DNA of 64,000 bases from Pyrocephalus nanus (GCA_038380795.1 CM076261.1:36729866-36793865); one strand, 5' to 3'. Shown: positions 48,701 through 63,730, counted from the stretch's first letter. Program-made: numbers and translations. Notes: generated by a model from the sequence alone, not told the origin.

Positions 48701-50981
48701 GCCTTACCCACTGGGTATAGTGATGTACTAAAGCAGCAAGGTGTCACTTGAACATCATCAGTGAAAAAAAAAAAAAGACCAGAAATCTGGTCTGTCCTGA
48801 GTAAATCAGTCATCCTGTAACTAATTGCCAAATCCAGTGTCTCCTGAGTAAATAGAAAATGTGAAGAGCATGATTTGGTACATACTCTGTGAAGATAAAT
48901 CCCATCCATTAGCTGCTTTCTATTGTAGTTGTACAACAATGGGGTCAGTGAAGTTTTTCTCCTAGTCAAAACATTTAAAAACATGGTGTTTTTTCCTTAA
49001 CATAGCCAAAGGCCTTTTTCACCTTAAGCTGCCCTTGTGAATGCAGTTACAGAGTTATAGACTTTTCATTGAACAAATTGATCTGAATATAAAATACTTC
49101 AAAATCGTGGCAAAAACTTAGCACACAGCTTTTATAGAAAGACATAGTGTTTCTTTTTTTCTTTTCTATATTTTTTTCAGTAAGCTAAACATATTCTAGG
49201 TGGTTTTTGTACAGAAATAATTAACAGTTCAATGAACAATCCAAGTGGGGTTTTATACTAAAAATCTGAGTTTAATCTTAGGAGTTCAGAGAAAACATAT
49301 CCTTATAGAAAATGCAAAACTGGCAGAGGACTGTCAAGCCCAGGAGCCTTTTTGGAGCTTTAAGGTATTTAATAGCAGCTCTTGTTTCCTTAGTGGGTAC
49401 TGGGAAATCTAACTCTTTGCTTTTCTCATGATCTAGTGCCAATTTATGGAATACCTCTGGGTGAATTCCATTTCAGATTATTTTAAAATGAAAACCTCTT
49501 TTTAAGCATTATTGTCTTTTTCTTAAAAAAAACCCTCATTCTCTCTTTCCCTTCAGATTTCATTATGGTCATGTCATTATTATTTTTCTTGACATTTGAA
49601 TAGTTCCTATCTAATAGGTGTCTGTATATATATATCCTTTTCAATAATCTGTAACATTTAAAGAAAAATAAACTTATTTTCCACATTTATATTCAGAATT
49701 TTTATGCATATTTGGGGCAGAACTCTTTGTTTATGTTGTATTGATACCTGAACTGTTTTTGCAGCTTAGCAAATGCCAGCCAAGGATTGCGATCATAGAG
49801 CCTAACTTTTGCTGATATGAAAAGGGACTCTGACATGGTTAATTGACCTGCATTTTGAGTGGATGGACAAAACTATTTTTTCTGATGTAAAAGTCAAGAA
49901 ATAGCCAGCTGTTCGAATGGTTTTTTAAAAATAAAAATATATGGTGCATGGCAGAGCAGAGATTGTCAGAATCACTTCTAGTTTCTTTGCTTTGATACTG
50001 CGAAAGCTTATTCTAGCTTCATGATTTACCTTAAGATCATGACTAAGAAGATTTGCAATCTTAAAATGGGCAGCAAGATCACTGTGGACCTGTGAGAGAG
50101 ATGTTTTGCTACTCCAGGCTGTTTGTTTTGAGATTGCAAAGTTGGTCAGCAAGGAACTTCAGTTTGCAAATGATTGTACACCGGAGAAAAACCTTTTGCT
50201 ACATAAAGAGAAAACTGCTGACTATGCAATCAGATTAGGAGTAATTTCTAATTTAAATCTTGTGAATGATCAAGTGAATAGTTAGGAAAAGCAGCCTTTT
50301 TTTTCTAGAAATCTAGCTATTCAGCACGAAATCAAGTTTTTTCCTTTCCTCGTTCTAGCAGTGAAGTTTCTGTGCAGACTTAGATGCAATAACAAATACA
50401 CTTTTGTAATCCTAATGTAAAGGGTATTTATCATTTCAGGGACTATCATCGTGTTTGAAGAAATGTCGACTTTAAATGTAAATTTGACTTTGAGAATCTT
50501 ACCTATCTCTTGATATACAGCTTGGGGAAAAAAAAAAAAAAGGCAGGATTTCTCAACAATTTCCTTTAAAGCTGCCCAGAAGTAACACTTGACTTCAGTG
50601 CAATTTTAAAGAGTCAGCTTTAGGTATGACTTCTTTAGTTCGACTGGACAAAACAGTTAATATTGCTTTAAGCACAATGGTAATCACTAGAGTATGTATG
50701 TGCTATGGTAGGCCACAATTTAGGCTGGTGTTCCTCCAGCAGGAGTTAACTAAGGTTAAATGACCACATGGTACTCCAAAAGGGACATCATATTCCACAA
50801 ATCTGCCAGAAGTTGTTCATGGGAAGTCACTGCACGGAGGAAAATTCCTTCCTGGAAAGTAGGGGTGCATTCCTCTGTTGCTCCACTGGAACAGGAGGGC
50901 TCTGCTCGTGCTTGGGCTCAAGATAAGGAATATTGCTTTCACTCTCAAAAACCCAATAACAGTGGAATTGGCCTCTGGTGT
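45791..50981. other. AT-rich unique sequence, no gene seen
   Basis: About 5.2 kb. It contains T/G-rich low complexity at 46637-46670, the GT repeat at 47177, an AT-rich inverted repeat TTTACAATT/AATTGTAAA at about 47502-47521, and A-runs near 48001 and 48765. A 119-codon minus frame (48625-48984) crosses one of those A-runs and shows no domain. No gene is supported. Confidence 0.5.
47177..47220. repeat. (GT)n repeat with G-runs
   Basis: TG dinucleotides interspersed with runs of five, three and seven G. It is Z-DNA-prone and marginally G-quadruplex-capable. Confidence 0.9.
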
Positions 50982-51240
50982 CAGGACAAGGGACAATGGT
51001 TTTAAACAGCAAAAGGGTAGATTTAGATTAAATACAAGGAAGAAATATTTTATGATAAGAGTGGTGAGACACTGTAAAAGATTGCCCAGGAGAAGCTGTG
51101 TGAGACATCCCATAACTGGAGGGGTTCAAGGCCAGGTTGGATGGGGCTTTGGGAAACCTGTTCTAGTGGAAGGAGGGGTTGACTGGATGATGTTTAAAAA
51201 TTCCTTCAAACCAAAGCCTTTCTATGATTATTTGGTCCTA
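50982..51240 (+). mobile_element. CR1 LINE, truncated 3' fragment
   Basis: The phrases GACAATGGTTTTAAACAGC, GGGTAGATTTAGATTAAATA, AAGGCCAGGTTGGATGGGGC and TTCTAGTGGAAGG, and the end CTTTCTATGATTATTTGG, follow the standard avian CR1 3' order. About 260 bp. The 121-codon frame across it (50878-51243) is a chance opening in CR1 noncoding DNA. Confidence 0.9.
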
Positions 51241-53173
51241 TGAAAAGTCCACATGTATTTAGTGCCTATACCCGGTCCAATCACAGTGACAGTAATTGAA
51301 ACAACTATTTTCTGTTTTACTTCTCCACAATTCTGCACATGCCTGTGCTAAACTCCAGTGCATTTCTTTGATGGATTGCCATTCATTGCATACTTCCTCC
51401 CACAAAGTATCTCAAGTTAGTAGCAGAAGTTGTTAAATTCAAGAACTGATTATAACACAACATTTTACCTTTTGGAAGGGTGGGATAAGGGGAGTGCATA
51501 GGTGTCAGATGTTGTCTTCTGAGTTAAAATGTGATCATTAATTCTCTCAAGTAAAATTATAACCATTTTCATTTATGCAGGGCCCTATTAATAAAATCAT
51601 GCTTGATGTTTATTTCTCAAGGGGGCTTGATTTCTTTAGAAAGAACATGAACCATCTTGAAAAAGGTAACAGAGCAGGAACTTAAAAATAATCAAGTGTC
51701 TGTGACCTCTTAATGTGTGGGTTTATTTCTTTTGTATCCCATGAAGGTCGTTTACATGTAGTGTCAACTCTGAGAGTACTGTGAAATAATAAAGTAGATT
51801 TTGTAATATGACTTAGATTCTAAAGAAATATATGCATTTATGCATAGAAGTATGTGTTGAAGCAGACTACCACTGACAGATAGTCTTGATATTAATGGAT
51901 TTAAATATGAATAAAATTATCTTTTGTTTTACCAAAGTAAGAGTTGTTCATTATGAGGTGAAATTCTGTAGTGCTCTGTTAGTTCCTTAGAGCTACTTAA
52001 TAGGTAATAAGGACATTTGTCATGATCATCCCTTCCTGGGCATTCTTGACTTTCATTCCTGCCACTTCTGATGCTTCTTAAGTACAGCCATTTGTGATCT
52101 ATTTAAAATCTCTCTTTGTGGTGGAAGTTGAGATTCCCTAGTTTTACACAACCTTGACATTAGGTGATAGTTTTTATTAAGTTTAGTTGTAGGTTTGAAT
52201 ATAGAATGTTGCTTTGTGGGTGATTGGTCTTTCTAGTAGGTCAGCCATGCATATTTAGGCACTTTAACAACTTCCAGTGAATAAGATATCTGTTCATGCA
52301 TAAGCATGCTTGTTTAGGCCTTTCACCCTCTACTCATTTATAGCAAGTAAGGAAGTAACTGCAGTTGTAATATATAGCTGCCTGTAAAGATGTAAACAAA
52401 CTATTTTTTTTATAAATATGTTGGTTTTTGTTTTTGTTTTTTTTTTTTTTTTTTGCATTTTGTGGAAAGAGCACAATAATGCAGTTGATTATCCCCTTTA
52501 CGCATCTTAAGAAAAAAAAGTCTAAACCTACATTCAATCAGTTTGATGTAATTATCTATAAATTACTTTGCTATATATAGTCAAATATGATCTAATGATT
52601 TATTTTTCCCAGATTTTAGATTTCAATATTTTTAAGTCTTATGTTTATTCTATTAGTTTGTGACATCAGGTCTGCACAACAGACTAGTTATATTTCCTTT
52701 ATACTTTTTGATCATTTGTTTATAATAATTTAATGATGTCTTACGATGAGATAACTTTTAATGGGAATTAAAATACTTTAAAAATTGGCATAGCTATGTT
52801 TTCATTTACACTTCCAGGAATGAGATTAGTAAAATTTATAGAAAGAGAGGTAGAAAAAATGCTATTGAGCTGATATATTACAAATATATTACTTAAACTT
52901 AAGAAATTGAATATATCACTGACCAGTTCAGGTGAGACTGCATTCACTCATAAAACTGCAATTTGGGAATAAAATTTCAGGACGTAAGCACCTACATGAC
53001 ACTGTATACTAAGAAGATATAGTATAACAGGCTATATTAAACACATAGACCTTTTTGAAAATGAAAACTAAAATAACCATAATAACTATTTCAATCAAAC
53101 AATTAAGATAATAATTAGGAAAAAATATTCACTAAGTTGAGAAAATCTCCTCATAAAATTCTTCAGAGTACTT
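51241..53173. other. AT-rich unique sequence, no gene seen
   Basis: No recognisable repeat apart from a T-run at 52437-52454; no frame above about 67 codons. Confidence 0.5.
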
Positions 53174-53270
53174 TTCTATATTACAGAATCATCATCAAGG
53201 TTAGAAGAGACCTTCAAGATTATCCAGTTCAACCATCAACCTTGCACCACCACAATAATTATTCTCAGTT
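53174..53270 (-). mobile_element. CR1 LINE, very short 3' fragment
   Basis: AGAATCATCATCAAGGTTAG, GAGACCTTCAAGATTATCCAG and CAACCATCAACCTTGCACCACC are the complement of a CR1 3' end. Similarity is lost after about 53270, so only about 100 bp remains or the rest has diverged. Confidence 0.8.
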
Positions 53271-56200
53271 GACATCATTAAAAGTTTTCTCTAAGCCTTC
53301 CACTCCCACACATGACAGTCCCCTACATTTCTGGTCAGCTTCAACGGCAGGTGAGTTTTGGCCACATAGATTTTCTCCCTGAAGTGGTGAGCAGCATCTC
53401 TGTGTTCTTTCCACATCACCTGACCTTGTTTCCACTGAAGATGGACCTTTCATTTTTTGCCTTACCTCCAAAAGAAAATTCCTGGTCAGCCAAGCTGGAC
53501 TTCTGACATTTAAAAATTAAAGTAATCCTGAGCAATCAACAAATAAAATTACAATATCCATTGCCTGAGATGGGGCTATATCAAGAAACTGATCAAGAAA
53601 TCTTGGTGAATTCAAGTATAAATATTTTTGGTAAAGTTAGAAATTTTATGTCAACTAGCGTATTTTCTACAACAAACAATATTTACATCTGATCTCTCAT
53701 GTCTGTCATTATTGCCTTGCTGTCACATTCAATACTGTCATTTAAAAAGACTAGGTTAAAAGATTAATTGGGGGGAATTTTTTTCAAATGACCTAGAGAA
53801 CAGAACCAGAAATAAAGACATTCTTCTGTAACATTAACCTAAAACTTTTAGCATGTAACCTTTTTTGTTTTGTTTTGCAGTGATTTTTTATGCCACCTGT
53901 GTAGATACTACAAATGGGAAAAGGGAAAGAGGTTGATTTTCAAAATAAATAGGATTTGAAACTGAAGAAATAAGAACAGGAAGAGAATTACTCAAACAAA
54001 ACAAAACAAAACAAAACAAAAACCCAACAATATTTGGCAGAATTAGAAAGAAAGATTTTTTTTCTTCAGTTTAGGCCCACTTCTGTGTAGAGGTTAAATA
54101 TTAAATACAAATACTGTGATAAAAGAACTTAGAACTTTCTGGATATTTTTGTAGTCCAGCTTTTGAAGGAAGCAGAGCAGGGAATCAAATATGGGTTTTT
54201 AAAATTTTGAAAATTTTGAATAGTGATAAAACAAGATTATTGATACACAGTTCTTTTAAGGACTTAAAATTCTATCTTAGACTTAAATTAAAGACACGTA
54301 AAATATAAATTAATAATTAAAATTACAGCTTCATCTTTAGATAGTTTCTTTTCCTATAAAACACAATTCTGCATTTTTGATCAGTCCTCTGTCAGAGCAA
54401 GGGAATCCGGACATGTGGCAAAAAAGACTTGAAATCCCTAAAAACCAAACACGAAAATCATATTGTCTCATCCAAGATATTAATTTTTCTGTGTTCCAAA
54501 AATTCACAGAATAATAGGAAAAGTGGAGACATGAAGACAATGTGCTTTCTCCATATTTGGCAACAGTGTGACTGTTATAAGCTAAATGTTCACAGCTGAG
54601 TTGAAATACTGCAGATAGCTCAGAATTCCACAGGAATAATTAAGTTTTGGGAAACTTTTCTGTAGCAAATGCCTGAAGGATCTCAATCTTCTTAATTTAT
54701 CAAAGAAAACTGTGATTAAACTTTGAGTATCTATAATAAAATGCTTTTCAAATCTAGCAGGCAGTGTCATACAAGAAGATAATGAAAGTTAAAATTAGAC
54801 CGAATCACACGACAAATATAGGCAGGTTTTTAGAAGCATAAAACCTTGGAACATCTTGTCAAATCAGTGTTAGATTTTTCATCAGTGAACACTCTAAAAT
54901 CAAGATTATTTGAGTTTTATTTTGTCCTAAAGCTCCTTACTCCATCTTGGTTGCAGAAGTTTTATGACACATAGTATTGTAAATCATTTTACAGCAAAGG
55001 AATTTGTAATCTCTATATCTACTTCCGTTACTAAATCAGCCAGAAGTTAACAGGAAGTATGAAATAGACATGCATCTATTTCAACAGCAAATGTTACCAG
55101 AGAATGAAGTAGTTCATCAAGAACCAAAGAATACAATAAAAACAGCCATTCAGAATTTGAATGCAAGCAGTAAGATACAAGTATCTGTAGAGATCTCCTG
55201 AAGCTTGAACCTGTGTATTCCCATGTCCTGTACCATGTGCAACAGTTATCTTGCAGAGGTTGAGAAAAAAGAAACTGGAAAACCTTCTAATAGTCAATAT
55301 TCATTGAAAAAGATAACAAAAAAAACGGACAAAGGTGTTTTTCTCTAATTTGCCAACATTAGCCTCTTGTTGACTCATGGTGTGTATATTTTTGCTGTTG
55401 TTTTGCAATAACTATAAATACCTAATTGCAATTTAGGTAAATAATATAAAATTATTTTAATGAAAATTATTCTCTTGAGTCGTCTTTAAAGTTTTTTTGC
55501 TAGTACTTAAAATTTGGTTTTTTATCTTTTCCCCTGAGTTCCAAAATTGAATTGTAACAGTTAATTCAGGTGAAACACTGATGTCTATATTTCAAAGGAT
55601 TCTCAAGGAAAAGAACTAACGTGATGCTGGTAAAGTGCAAGATTTTGTGAAAGACTGGAAAAATACTCATAGGGAGTGAAAAATATATCCTCTACATGGA
55701 TTTTTGTAATAAGCATTAATAACAAATGGTTCAGCTTCAAGCCAAGCTCTGTTAATTGTTTTTCTTCAGTATCCTGAAATCACAATTTTTAACTTACTCT
55801 CTGAGATTTGGAGACCAAACATTTATCAGTTGCCTGATTTGTTGTGAAAATGTTACCTCAAGTGAAATGTTAATGTTTCAAAATGTTTCTTTCATATCAG
55901 ACTTGTTTTAAATGTGTATCCCTATGTGTGGACACAAAAGGAACTCAATGCTTAAAGTCAAATATGTTTTGCAATTGAAGGAGAAAACCTGAGAAGAACA
56001 TTTCTCTCTGAAAGTGTAAAGCAGCTGATCATTAGGTTATTAGTTTTTATGCGAAAGAAAAAAAAAAAAAGGCTTTCTTCTTGCTGATAAATATTTTGCT
56101 TGACAATGAATAATAATTCTCAATCCATAATGATTTTCAGTGTTGCATTGCTAAAGCCAGAAATGTTTAACATTTCCAAATATCACCACACTATATGTTG

Positions 56201-59200
56201 AGACATACAGAATTGTGAGCAATATTGGAAATTACAGTGGTAATAGTTAATTAATTTTTTTAAAAATAGGGGTTTATGCTGATCATGGAGAGCTCAGTAG
56301 TGGCCAGAAAGTTTTTGTCAGAAATAAAATTTTTGAATTTGGAATTCGTAGTGGATACATAACCACATAGAAACTTTCACAAAAGGGCATCTTTGTGCAG
56401 TAAACACAGCACAACCTACCACATAGAGCAAGAAAATAAAGCTGTTTCTCTTACTTGGAGCTTTATCTAGCACCACTAAGAGCTACAAATCTGTTCCCTG
56501 GCAAACTTCTCAATATGTTTTTGGGCAAGTTGCTCAGGTCCAGACTCAGGTTCTCAAAGAAGATCTCACGCAGGAATTAAGTGTGTAAATTCAAAACTAT
56601 AATTGCAATTAACAAGTCTAAGTACACTGATATTAATATTGCCTTGGAACCCACTTCTGCTTTTGATCATGCATAAAAGTTCTTCAGTCTTGACTATCCT
56701 AGCACAGGGCTGACATATTGTCATGGCCAGAAAGAAATGTTGCTTTCCTGCAGAGCTCACTCCACAGGCATTCTCGCACTGTCCCTTTGGCTGAGCAAGA
56801 ACACTGACTAAAAAAACATCTAAATCCAAGTATCCAACTCACTACTACTGTTCTCCGACTTTTTTTCCCAATCTTTAGTTCTTTTCTACAGAGCTCAATG
56901 GCTTTAATGAGAAGGAAAGAGCAGGCCTTATTTCTCCCTTTGTAGTGGCTCATATTCTGGTAATTGCAGCACTTAGAGAGCAGAAAGAAGTGCATCTGTC
57001 ATTCATCAGGCAGGATAACTGAGACCCAGTCTTCCACTTGTTTGCTGCATACCTAACCATTAGATGGATTTATTAGCATGTGCTGTCTTTATTTTGACTT
57101 CTAGGGTTTCTTTCCTCAACACTATCTTTTAGATACTACCCTTAACTGCTCTGTTATTACTGGGAAGGATCTAAAATGACCAGGCAGATAAGCAAAATGT
57201 AGCTCTTCCCAGCTATCTGATGGTGAGCATTGGTGCCAGACACAGTGTTTTCGCTTCCTTTCTTCATGCTTAACTAATGCACCCAAGTTGTTGATGTAAT
57301 TTCTACATTCTTTTTTTTTTAACCTGACTGAAGGTTGTTTCTTTTTCTACAAATCTTTTCTACAAATGACAGCAGGAATAAGTGAGGATAAACGTATTTA
57401 AGAGTTTTCAGTACTTGGTCCTCATGTACCGGGTACAGAGAACAATACGGGCCGGAATGAGCAGAAAAAATGAGCAGATAAGTTCTTCTTTTAGCTGAAG
57501 TCGTAGTCATAGTTTAGGTGTAAAATTGATAAGTTGTTTTGTTGTTCTGTGAGTAATTTGAAGGAAAAGTTTCAGATGTTACAATCAATATTTTTCATAA
57601 AAAAAAGAAAAAAGTATTAGCAAGCAAATCTCTAATTAAAATACTCATACAGAAAAATACGGCAGAAGATAATATTTACTGTTCATAGGTAAATTCTCTT
57701 AAAATCAGCAAAAATTTGTCTGGAGATTGCATACAAAAAATAGACTCATTACTTGAATTATTAGGTATTGTTCACCATTTGAAATAAGACAATTTATTAA
57801 TTTATTTTTATATGGCGAACAAGATTATTTGATTTATGTTGCTTTATTTCAGACTTAATTTTATCTTCTTGGTAAGTTATAGGAACATTTATTTAAAAGT
57901 TCAAATAAAACCTTATTGATATTTGCAGTTAAAGTGTATTGAACTATCTACCTGTTTACTGCATAAATTACTTCCTTTTTGGTTTTGCATTTTGGCTTAT
58001 GTTGTGAAAGTCCCATATACTTTCAATGAATCACTCTCCCTTTCCTTATTGTTAGCACCTTGAAATAATTTAAAGGCTGTGGTCAGGAACCCTTTAGCAT
58101 TTCCATTTCATGTCTGTGTTATGAAAATTTATCTTCCTTCAGTGATTTTTAGAATTCTTGAGTCATTTTGGCTGTCATTCTTATTTATTCAGTTTTTACA
58201 TTTCCTTCCTAAATGTACCATATGACTGTTTATCAGCCAACATTTATCTTACTGAAACCTCTAAAACTCATATTCTTTCAAAAGTCTATAGTTTGGTTTG
58301 TCCATTTCTAAAGTAAAGGTTTAAATAACAAAGTATATAGTACATTTCTGAAGCCCAGGTTCTAAAAAAGCAGATATAAATGCTTGACAAAGGATAGAAA
58401 GTGGAGTAGCATTTCCTGATTGCAGCTGGTCTCAACAATATCCAATTACTACCATATTGTACTATAAAAGGTTTTTCTGACATGGCATTCTGAATGCTAT
58501 AAGAAAACAAAATTGCACAAGCAGTTTTCTGTGATACAACTATGTACCTTGTCTGTCTAAGACAAGAAGGATACCACTGCTTCCTGTCACATACAGGGAG
58601 CAAGAAAAGTATCTGTGGGGTTTTCCTAAATAAAAGCTTCCTTTCATGTTGATTTCATGTTTTGTAATTAAATACTTAGCCAGCTTTTAAGAGTGTAAAT
58701 ACCCTTTTCATTTTTTTTTTTAATATCTGAACATACAATATATGGGCTTTATTGCTATTTCTTAATTCAGAAAACAAAACAAAACGAGTTAGAAATTATG
58801 ACCTTGGTAGGTTGGAAAAAGTGCAAATTTGGGAAGAAGTTTTCTAAAAAATACAATAAAAAAGACAAGAGGGAAAAGAGAAAGTAAAGAAAGATCAAGA
58901 AAAGAGAGGGAAAAAAGGAAATACTAATGTTATGTTTAGAATAAAAGCTGTTTCACAGACACATAAACTGTGACTCTTCGTTTATTTACAGCCCTTCCCA
59001 TCTCCTGTGATACTACTTTTGACAAGCCTGTGGTAGACTTCTGTGTAGAGGCTCCAGTTGGCAACACCATGAGCAGCTGCTCAGCACCTTGCAAAATTGC
59101 ACAGGAACCAAATGCAACAGCAGCCACTAACCTGTCCTGACAAGGATTGCTAGGGTCAAGAGGAAATGGAATGATATAGAGGTAAAAGATAGTTAAAAAA

Positions 59201-61049
59201 AACTTGGTCAGATAAAAATCTAGAAGCAGAACTGTGATATCAGCGTAAAACTGCTTGATGACAAAATGAATTTCCCATTTTGTACAATATTGTCATGGTT
59301 ATGATCAAGGAACTACTCTAAGTTCAAATCCTTTCTGGGTTTGCTAGTGTTTTTCTTTCCCCTGATTCTGGACCCAGGCCAACTTTAACAGACCATGCAG
59401 ATATCATTATTTTCTGACCTTTCAGGAGGGAAGGACATGAAGAGATTTTTGCCCATGAGAAAACTGTGTGCATTTTCCTATGTGACAGTTTTCTCCCTGG
59501 TTAATTCAGGCTATGTGGGTGAAGGTAAGTTGGTGGAGTCATTGGTGTTTGGGGTTTTTCTTTTTTTTTTGTTCTTCTGTAGTTGCCAAAATCAAACAAG
59601 GCAATGCTTAGATGTCATAAATAACAATAAAAAAAATTCATCCGTTCAAGGTGATACTGCATGCTTTATAATAATAAACACCATCTAACACTTTATTTGA
59701 TTCAAGGGGTAAGAGCTATACAAAGTAATTGTTCTTAGAGAGTCACTTCACAAAGTAGATTTTCTCTGAGTCTGAAAACATCTGTACTACAATTAAAAGA
59801 TATTTCTCCAATTTCATTATTTTAAATTTTAGCTTCAGATGATCCAATATTAATCTTCCATTTTAAAATACAAATACACTTAGCTTTAAAAAATTGAAGT
59901 TCAGAAACATGTATAATTACTGTGAAAGTTTCTTACTCTTCTCAGCATCTATGAGACCTAATGACAAATCAGGCAAATGCAATGGCTGAATAAAATGTGA
60001 TTTGTGGTTATACAACTTGTAATATCCTTGTCAGAAATAAAGAGTTAGAAAAGAAGCTTCTTGACTGATTCTAACCCTTCATATTAAATACTTTCTTGGC
60101 TCAGTGGAGAATTTTCAAATACCATAAATTTGAAATCAAGAAATCTGAATTAAAATATTGGGGGCTAATTCTAAACTAACAATTAAGTTTTTAAAAAATG
60201 CATGTTGTATCTTTATATTTGACTAATTAATATTTAAGCCTGTAACAGGACATTAGTATCAAATTTTTGTGGTTTTGTTTAAAACTAGGAGAATCAGAAC
60301 TACACCTTACTACAACCAAACCAAACAAACGAAACAAACCCCCAAACCCAAAAGAAACAGAAGAAAAAAAAAAAACAAATAATGTAAAAGTCACATGGAA
60401 TCACTGCTCTTTAAGAAATGAAACTGGAAACCTCCAAAACTAAATTATCCTTTACCTTGCTATATAATCACAATATGACAGTGTTTTAGGGAATCCTTAG
60501 TGCTGTATATTGTTTTTAAGATAGAGATACTTCTATGCTGCAAAATACCTCTGTCTTTTTTATATGCTTTCCATCTAATTGCTATAAGATCAAATGCAAT
60601 TTCCATACTGCTCTCCACCACTCTGAGTGGGTTGTGAGCAAGCTCTCTTTAGGGCCTAACCCATGACCTCTCAGGAGATCCATGACCATCTGTATTTTCC
60701 AGTGCATTTCTTCATTCTCTGATCTCTTTTGAAGGACCTTCTTGAAAGTAAGTGAAGCATCAGACTTTATTTTTTTAAAACTTTAACACTAGTAAAATAG
60801 AAAAAAACACTGAGTGAAGAGACATCTTTATATGTCACATATTTTTGCCTATCACACCTCTGAAAGCAATCAAAACTTCTAAGGAAGGTTAAACTCTTGG
60901 TCCTGCCTCCTTCATGATCTGTACTTTATCTTGTATCTTTCTTCGATGTAATGCATGCACATTTATAGCTCTATTTTCCTTGGAGAGGCCTGGGGGAACC
61001 TCATCAAAGTCTACTGCTTTAAAGGTGACTACAGGAAGGTCGTAGGCTC
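53271..61049. other. AT-rich unique sequence, no gene seen
   Basis: About 7.8 kb, the longest stretch without a recognised interspersed repeat. Simple repeats: AAAAC at 53993-54022 and A-runs near 56060, 57598 and 60364. The frames 56699-56995 (minus, 98 codons), 58286-58603 (minus, 105 codons) and 59395-59688 (plus, 97 codons) are the longest and none shows a domain, signal peptide or homologous feel. No gene is supported. Confidence 0.5.
53993..54022. repeat. (AAAAC)n microsatellite
   Basis: About five to six AAAAC units. Confidence 0.9.
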
Positions 61050-61310
61050 TTTCTTCAAGGAGTCACATGGAGAAAAATAAGGGACAACTGGTACAATTTG
61101 CACAAGGAGAAGTTTTATCTCCACAGAAGAAATGCATTTTTTGCAATCGTTCACTGGAACAACATGCCCAGGAATGTTGTATAGGACCCATCACTGGAGG
61201 TTTCCAAGATGCAATTGGACAGGGTGCTAGTTAATTTTTTCTATAATCCCTGTCCCAGAAAAGGACCATATGATTTTTCAAGGTCCTGGGCTGTTCTATT
61301 CTTCTGTAAA
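61050..61310 (+). mobile_element. Diverged CR1 LINE 3' fragment
   Basis: The phrases TTCACTGGAACAACATGCCC, CACTGGAGGTTTCCAAGATG, CAATTGGACAGGGTGCTAG and CCATATGATTTTTCAAGGTCC, with CTGTTCTATTCTTCTG at the end, keep the CR1 3' order with many changes. An older copy than the one at 50982. Confidence 0.78.
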
Positions 61311-63730
61311 ACATTTTTTTCTGGATGGAATGTATTCATTCTGTGACACAGAGATAAGACATTAAAATTTGTAGTTAATTTTTCAACTATTTAAAACTAA
61401 TACACATAGAAATTTGTCATATTGGAAATACAGTTTGATGTTAAGATCATCAATCATTGAACAGGCAATGGGTTTTCTTAAGTCATATCCTTAAATTCAT
61501 TTCAGTGCCAAGCCGAGGCATATTCTTGTTTCTTTCCTTGGGCAAAATTCTGCTAGGTATTGAGTATCCTCTCAGATGCTACCTAGAACTTTCAGTTCTT
61601 ACCAAGGAGGTTCAGGGTGCTCTTAGTTTCACAGGATTAGATGCTATCTGATTTAGTAGTATTTCTTCCTAGTTGTCACTTTATTTTTCCTCAAAATATT
61701 TATTTTCTTTTCTGGAATCAGATCAAGGTACAGCGGTCAATTGCATAAGCCATACGAACTGAAAATTATATTCAGTGAAGCTAATCATTCTTACAACTAC
61801 CACAGGTCAGCATCTCACAATAACTGCATGATAAAATTTTACCTTGATTTTTTTCGTCAGTACAAATTTATGATGAGTACAAATAATTTTAAAGATATTC
61901 ATAGAAAAATTCTCAGTTGCTATGGAACAGGCATTATCTTAATCTCAGCTCATTTAGAATGCTTGTGGCTGACATAGAATGTAACTGACATTATACAAGC
62001 TTAGTACTTTGGAGATAATACATCACAGTACTTTTCTGTACCCGAAGAATAAAAATAATACATTGCTCTATTATTTTTGGGAAAATATATTGTTTCAGAG
62101 CAACAAGCAGAACTGGATGAAACAGGATTTGTTGCAGCTATGCTAAAATTCCCTTTATTAGAAACATGAATTCAAGTAAAACTGAAAGAGGCAAGTTTGT
62201 ACTGGATGAGTAACATATTTTAAAACTTATTTGATCTTAAGCATTCAGGAGAATTTTTTGTCCAAAATCTGCAAGTTTTACTCATGTAAATCTTGTTTCT
62301 GAAAAAAAGAGATATATCATTCATTTATTCATATATTTGATGAGATATATATTAATATATTTGATGTTCAGGCATGTGTTTGCCTGCATTTTTATATCAA
62401 GGCTTTGAATGATACCCATAAAATTAGTATTTAGATAAATGTTAGTTAACACTGACCGCTATTTTAAGGTAGAAATCTGGAGGATAGGGAACGTATTAGG
62501 TTTGCCATTATGTAAACAACAAGATTCTGTGAAAAGTGTTAAGAAATGTCAGGATTTCTATGGAAGTGCTATATATAAACATACAAGGATGATCCTTTCA
62601 GTATTGTTTCAGCATCATATCTCTTTCTGTAGCTGTCTTTCACTGAGTGAAAGGAATTGCTAGGAAATAAACATCGTGAAATTTGCATTATGTGCTACTG
62701 TTACCATTTTTAAAATGTTGCAAAGAGAAAATTATTTTGTTTTTCTCTTTATGAATCAAATACAAGGGAGTGGGTTCCACCAACATATAGGATCTTTAGC
62801 CTCTAAGGTTCCAAGTACCTTTTTCACAACTCAGCAAAGAACTTTTCTAGTGCTGGAATTTCTCTGCTGTGTTAAAAGCTAGGAAGAAGTGTATGTCCTC
62901 CATTGCATGAAGCTCAGCCTGCATATAGATTTTCAGAAAGGTGTGCCACGAAGACCAAGACATTTGACATTCAGGAAGCCTATCTTCTGAAGGGGATAGC
63001 CCAAACATCAACACCCACACCCACCACCCCGATCTTGTAAACGCAGCAGAGTTCAGAGTTGCAGGGATGGAGAATGCACTCTTCTGGGGCTAAGGGACTC
63101 TCCAAAGACATTATGAAGAACAGACTTTGAAGGTCCAAGAAAGGGAAAAATGGTTACAATCTTTTTAAAATCAACATAAGAAGACCTCGTCTTGAAAATC
63201 TGCCCCCCAAAATCTGAGCTGATGTAACAGGAATTTCAGAATTCCTGAAGACAACTTCTACAATCAGTGATGTATGTAGTTTTCAGAGGCCAAAGAGGCT
63301 TATTACAAGTTAGGATGGAAGGAAAAAGAATTAAAAACTGAGCAAAGTTTTAGTGTTTTGTAGATTGCCACCATTCATTTAAACTATTTTAGTCTTTTCA
63401 GCGAATATGTCATAAGAAAACTCAGCTAGCATATGATTAGTTTTCTTGTTTAGAAACCAAAATTTATATCTTTTTAATGTGAGGTTACTGTGAAGTTTTA
63501 GTGACCCAGGGAACCTCTAAAGTCTGCTGGACTGAGATCAAGTTTGGTGGAAAAGATTATCCTGCAAGAATACAGTTCCCAGTACTAAAATTTGTTTTAA
63601 TTTGTTTTATTCAATCCTGTTCACAGTGTTTATCTGAGATTTTCTTAGTTAAGGGGTTTCTCTACTCTAATGCATTATTTTGTGTTCCAGTAAAATGCAG
63701 TCTGAGAGATCTGGTTTAGTGCACTACCTT
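61311..63730. other. AT-rich unique sequence, no gene seen
   Basis: Frames of at most 78 codons (61457-61651, 61741-61977, 62439-62663, 62676-62882, 63501-63719); none is recognised. No interspersed repeat was seen. Confidence 0.5.

Noticed and set aside
48625..48984. 119-codon minus frame with a Phe run
   Set aside because: Crosses a homopolymer A-run and matches no family.
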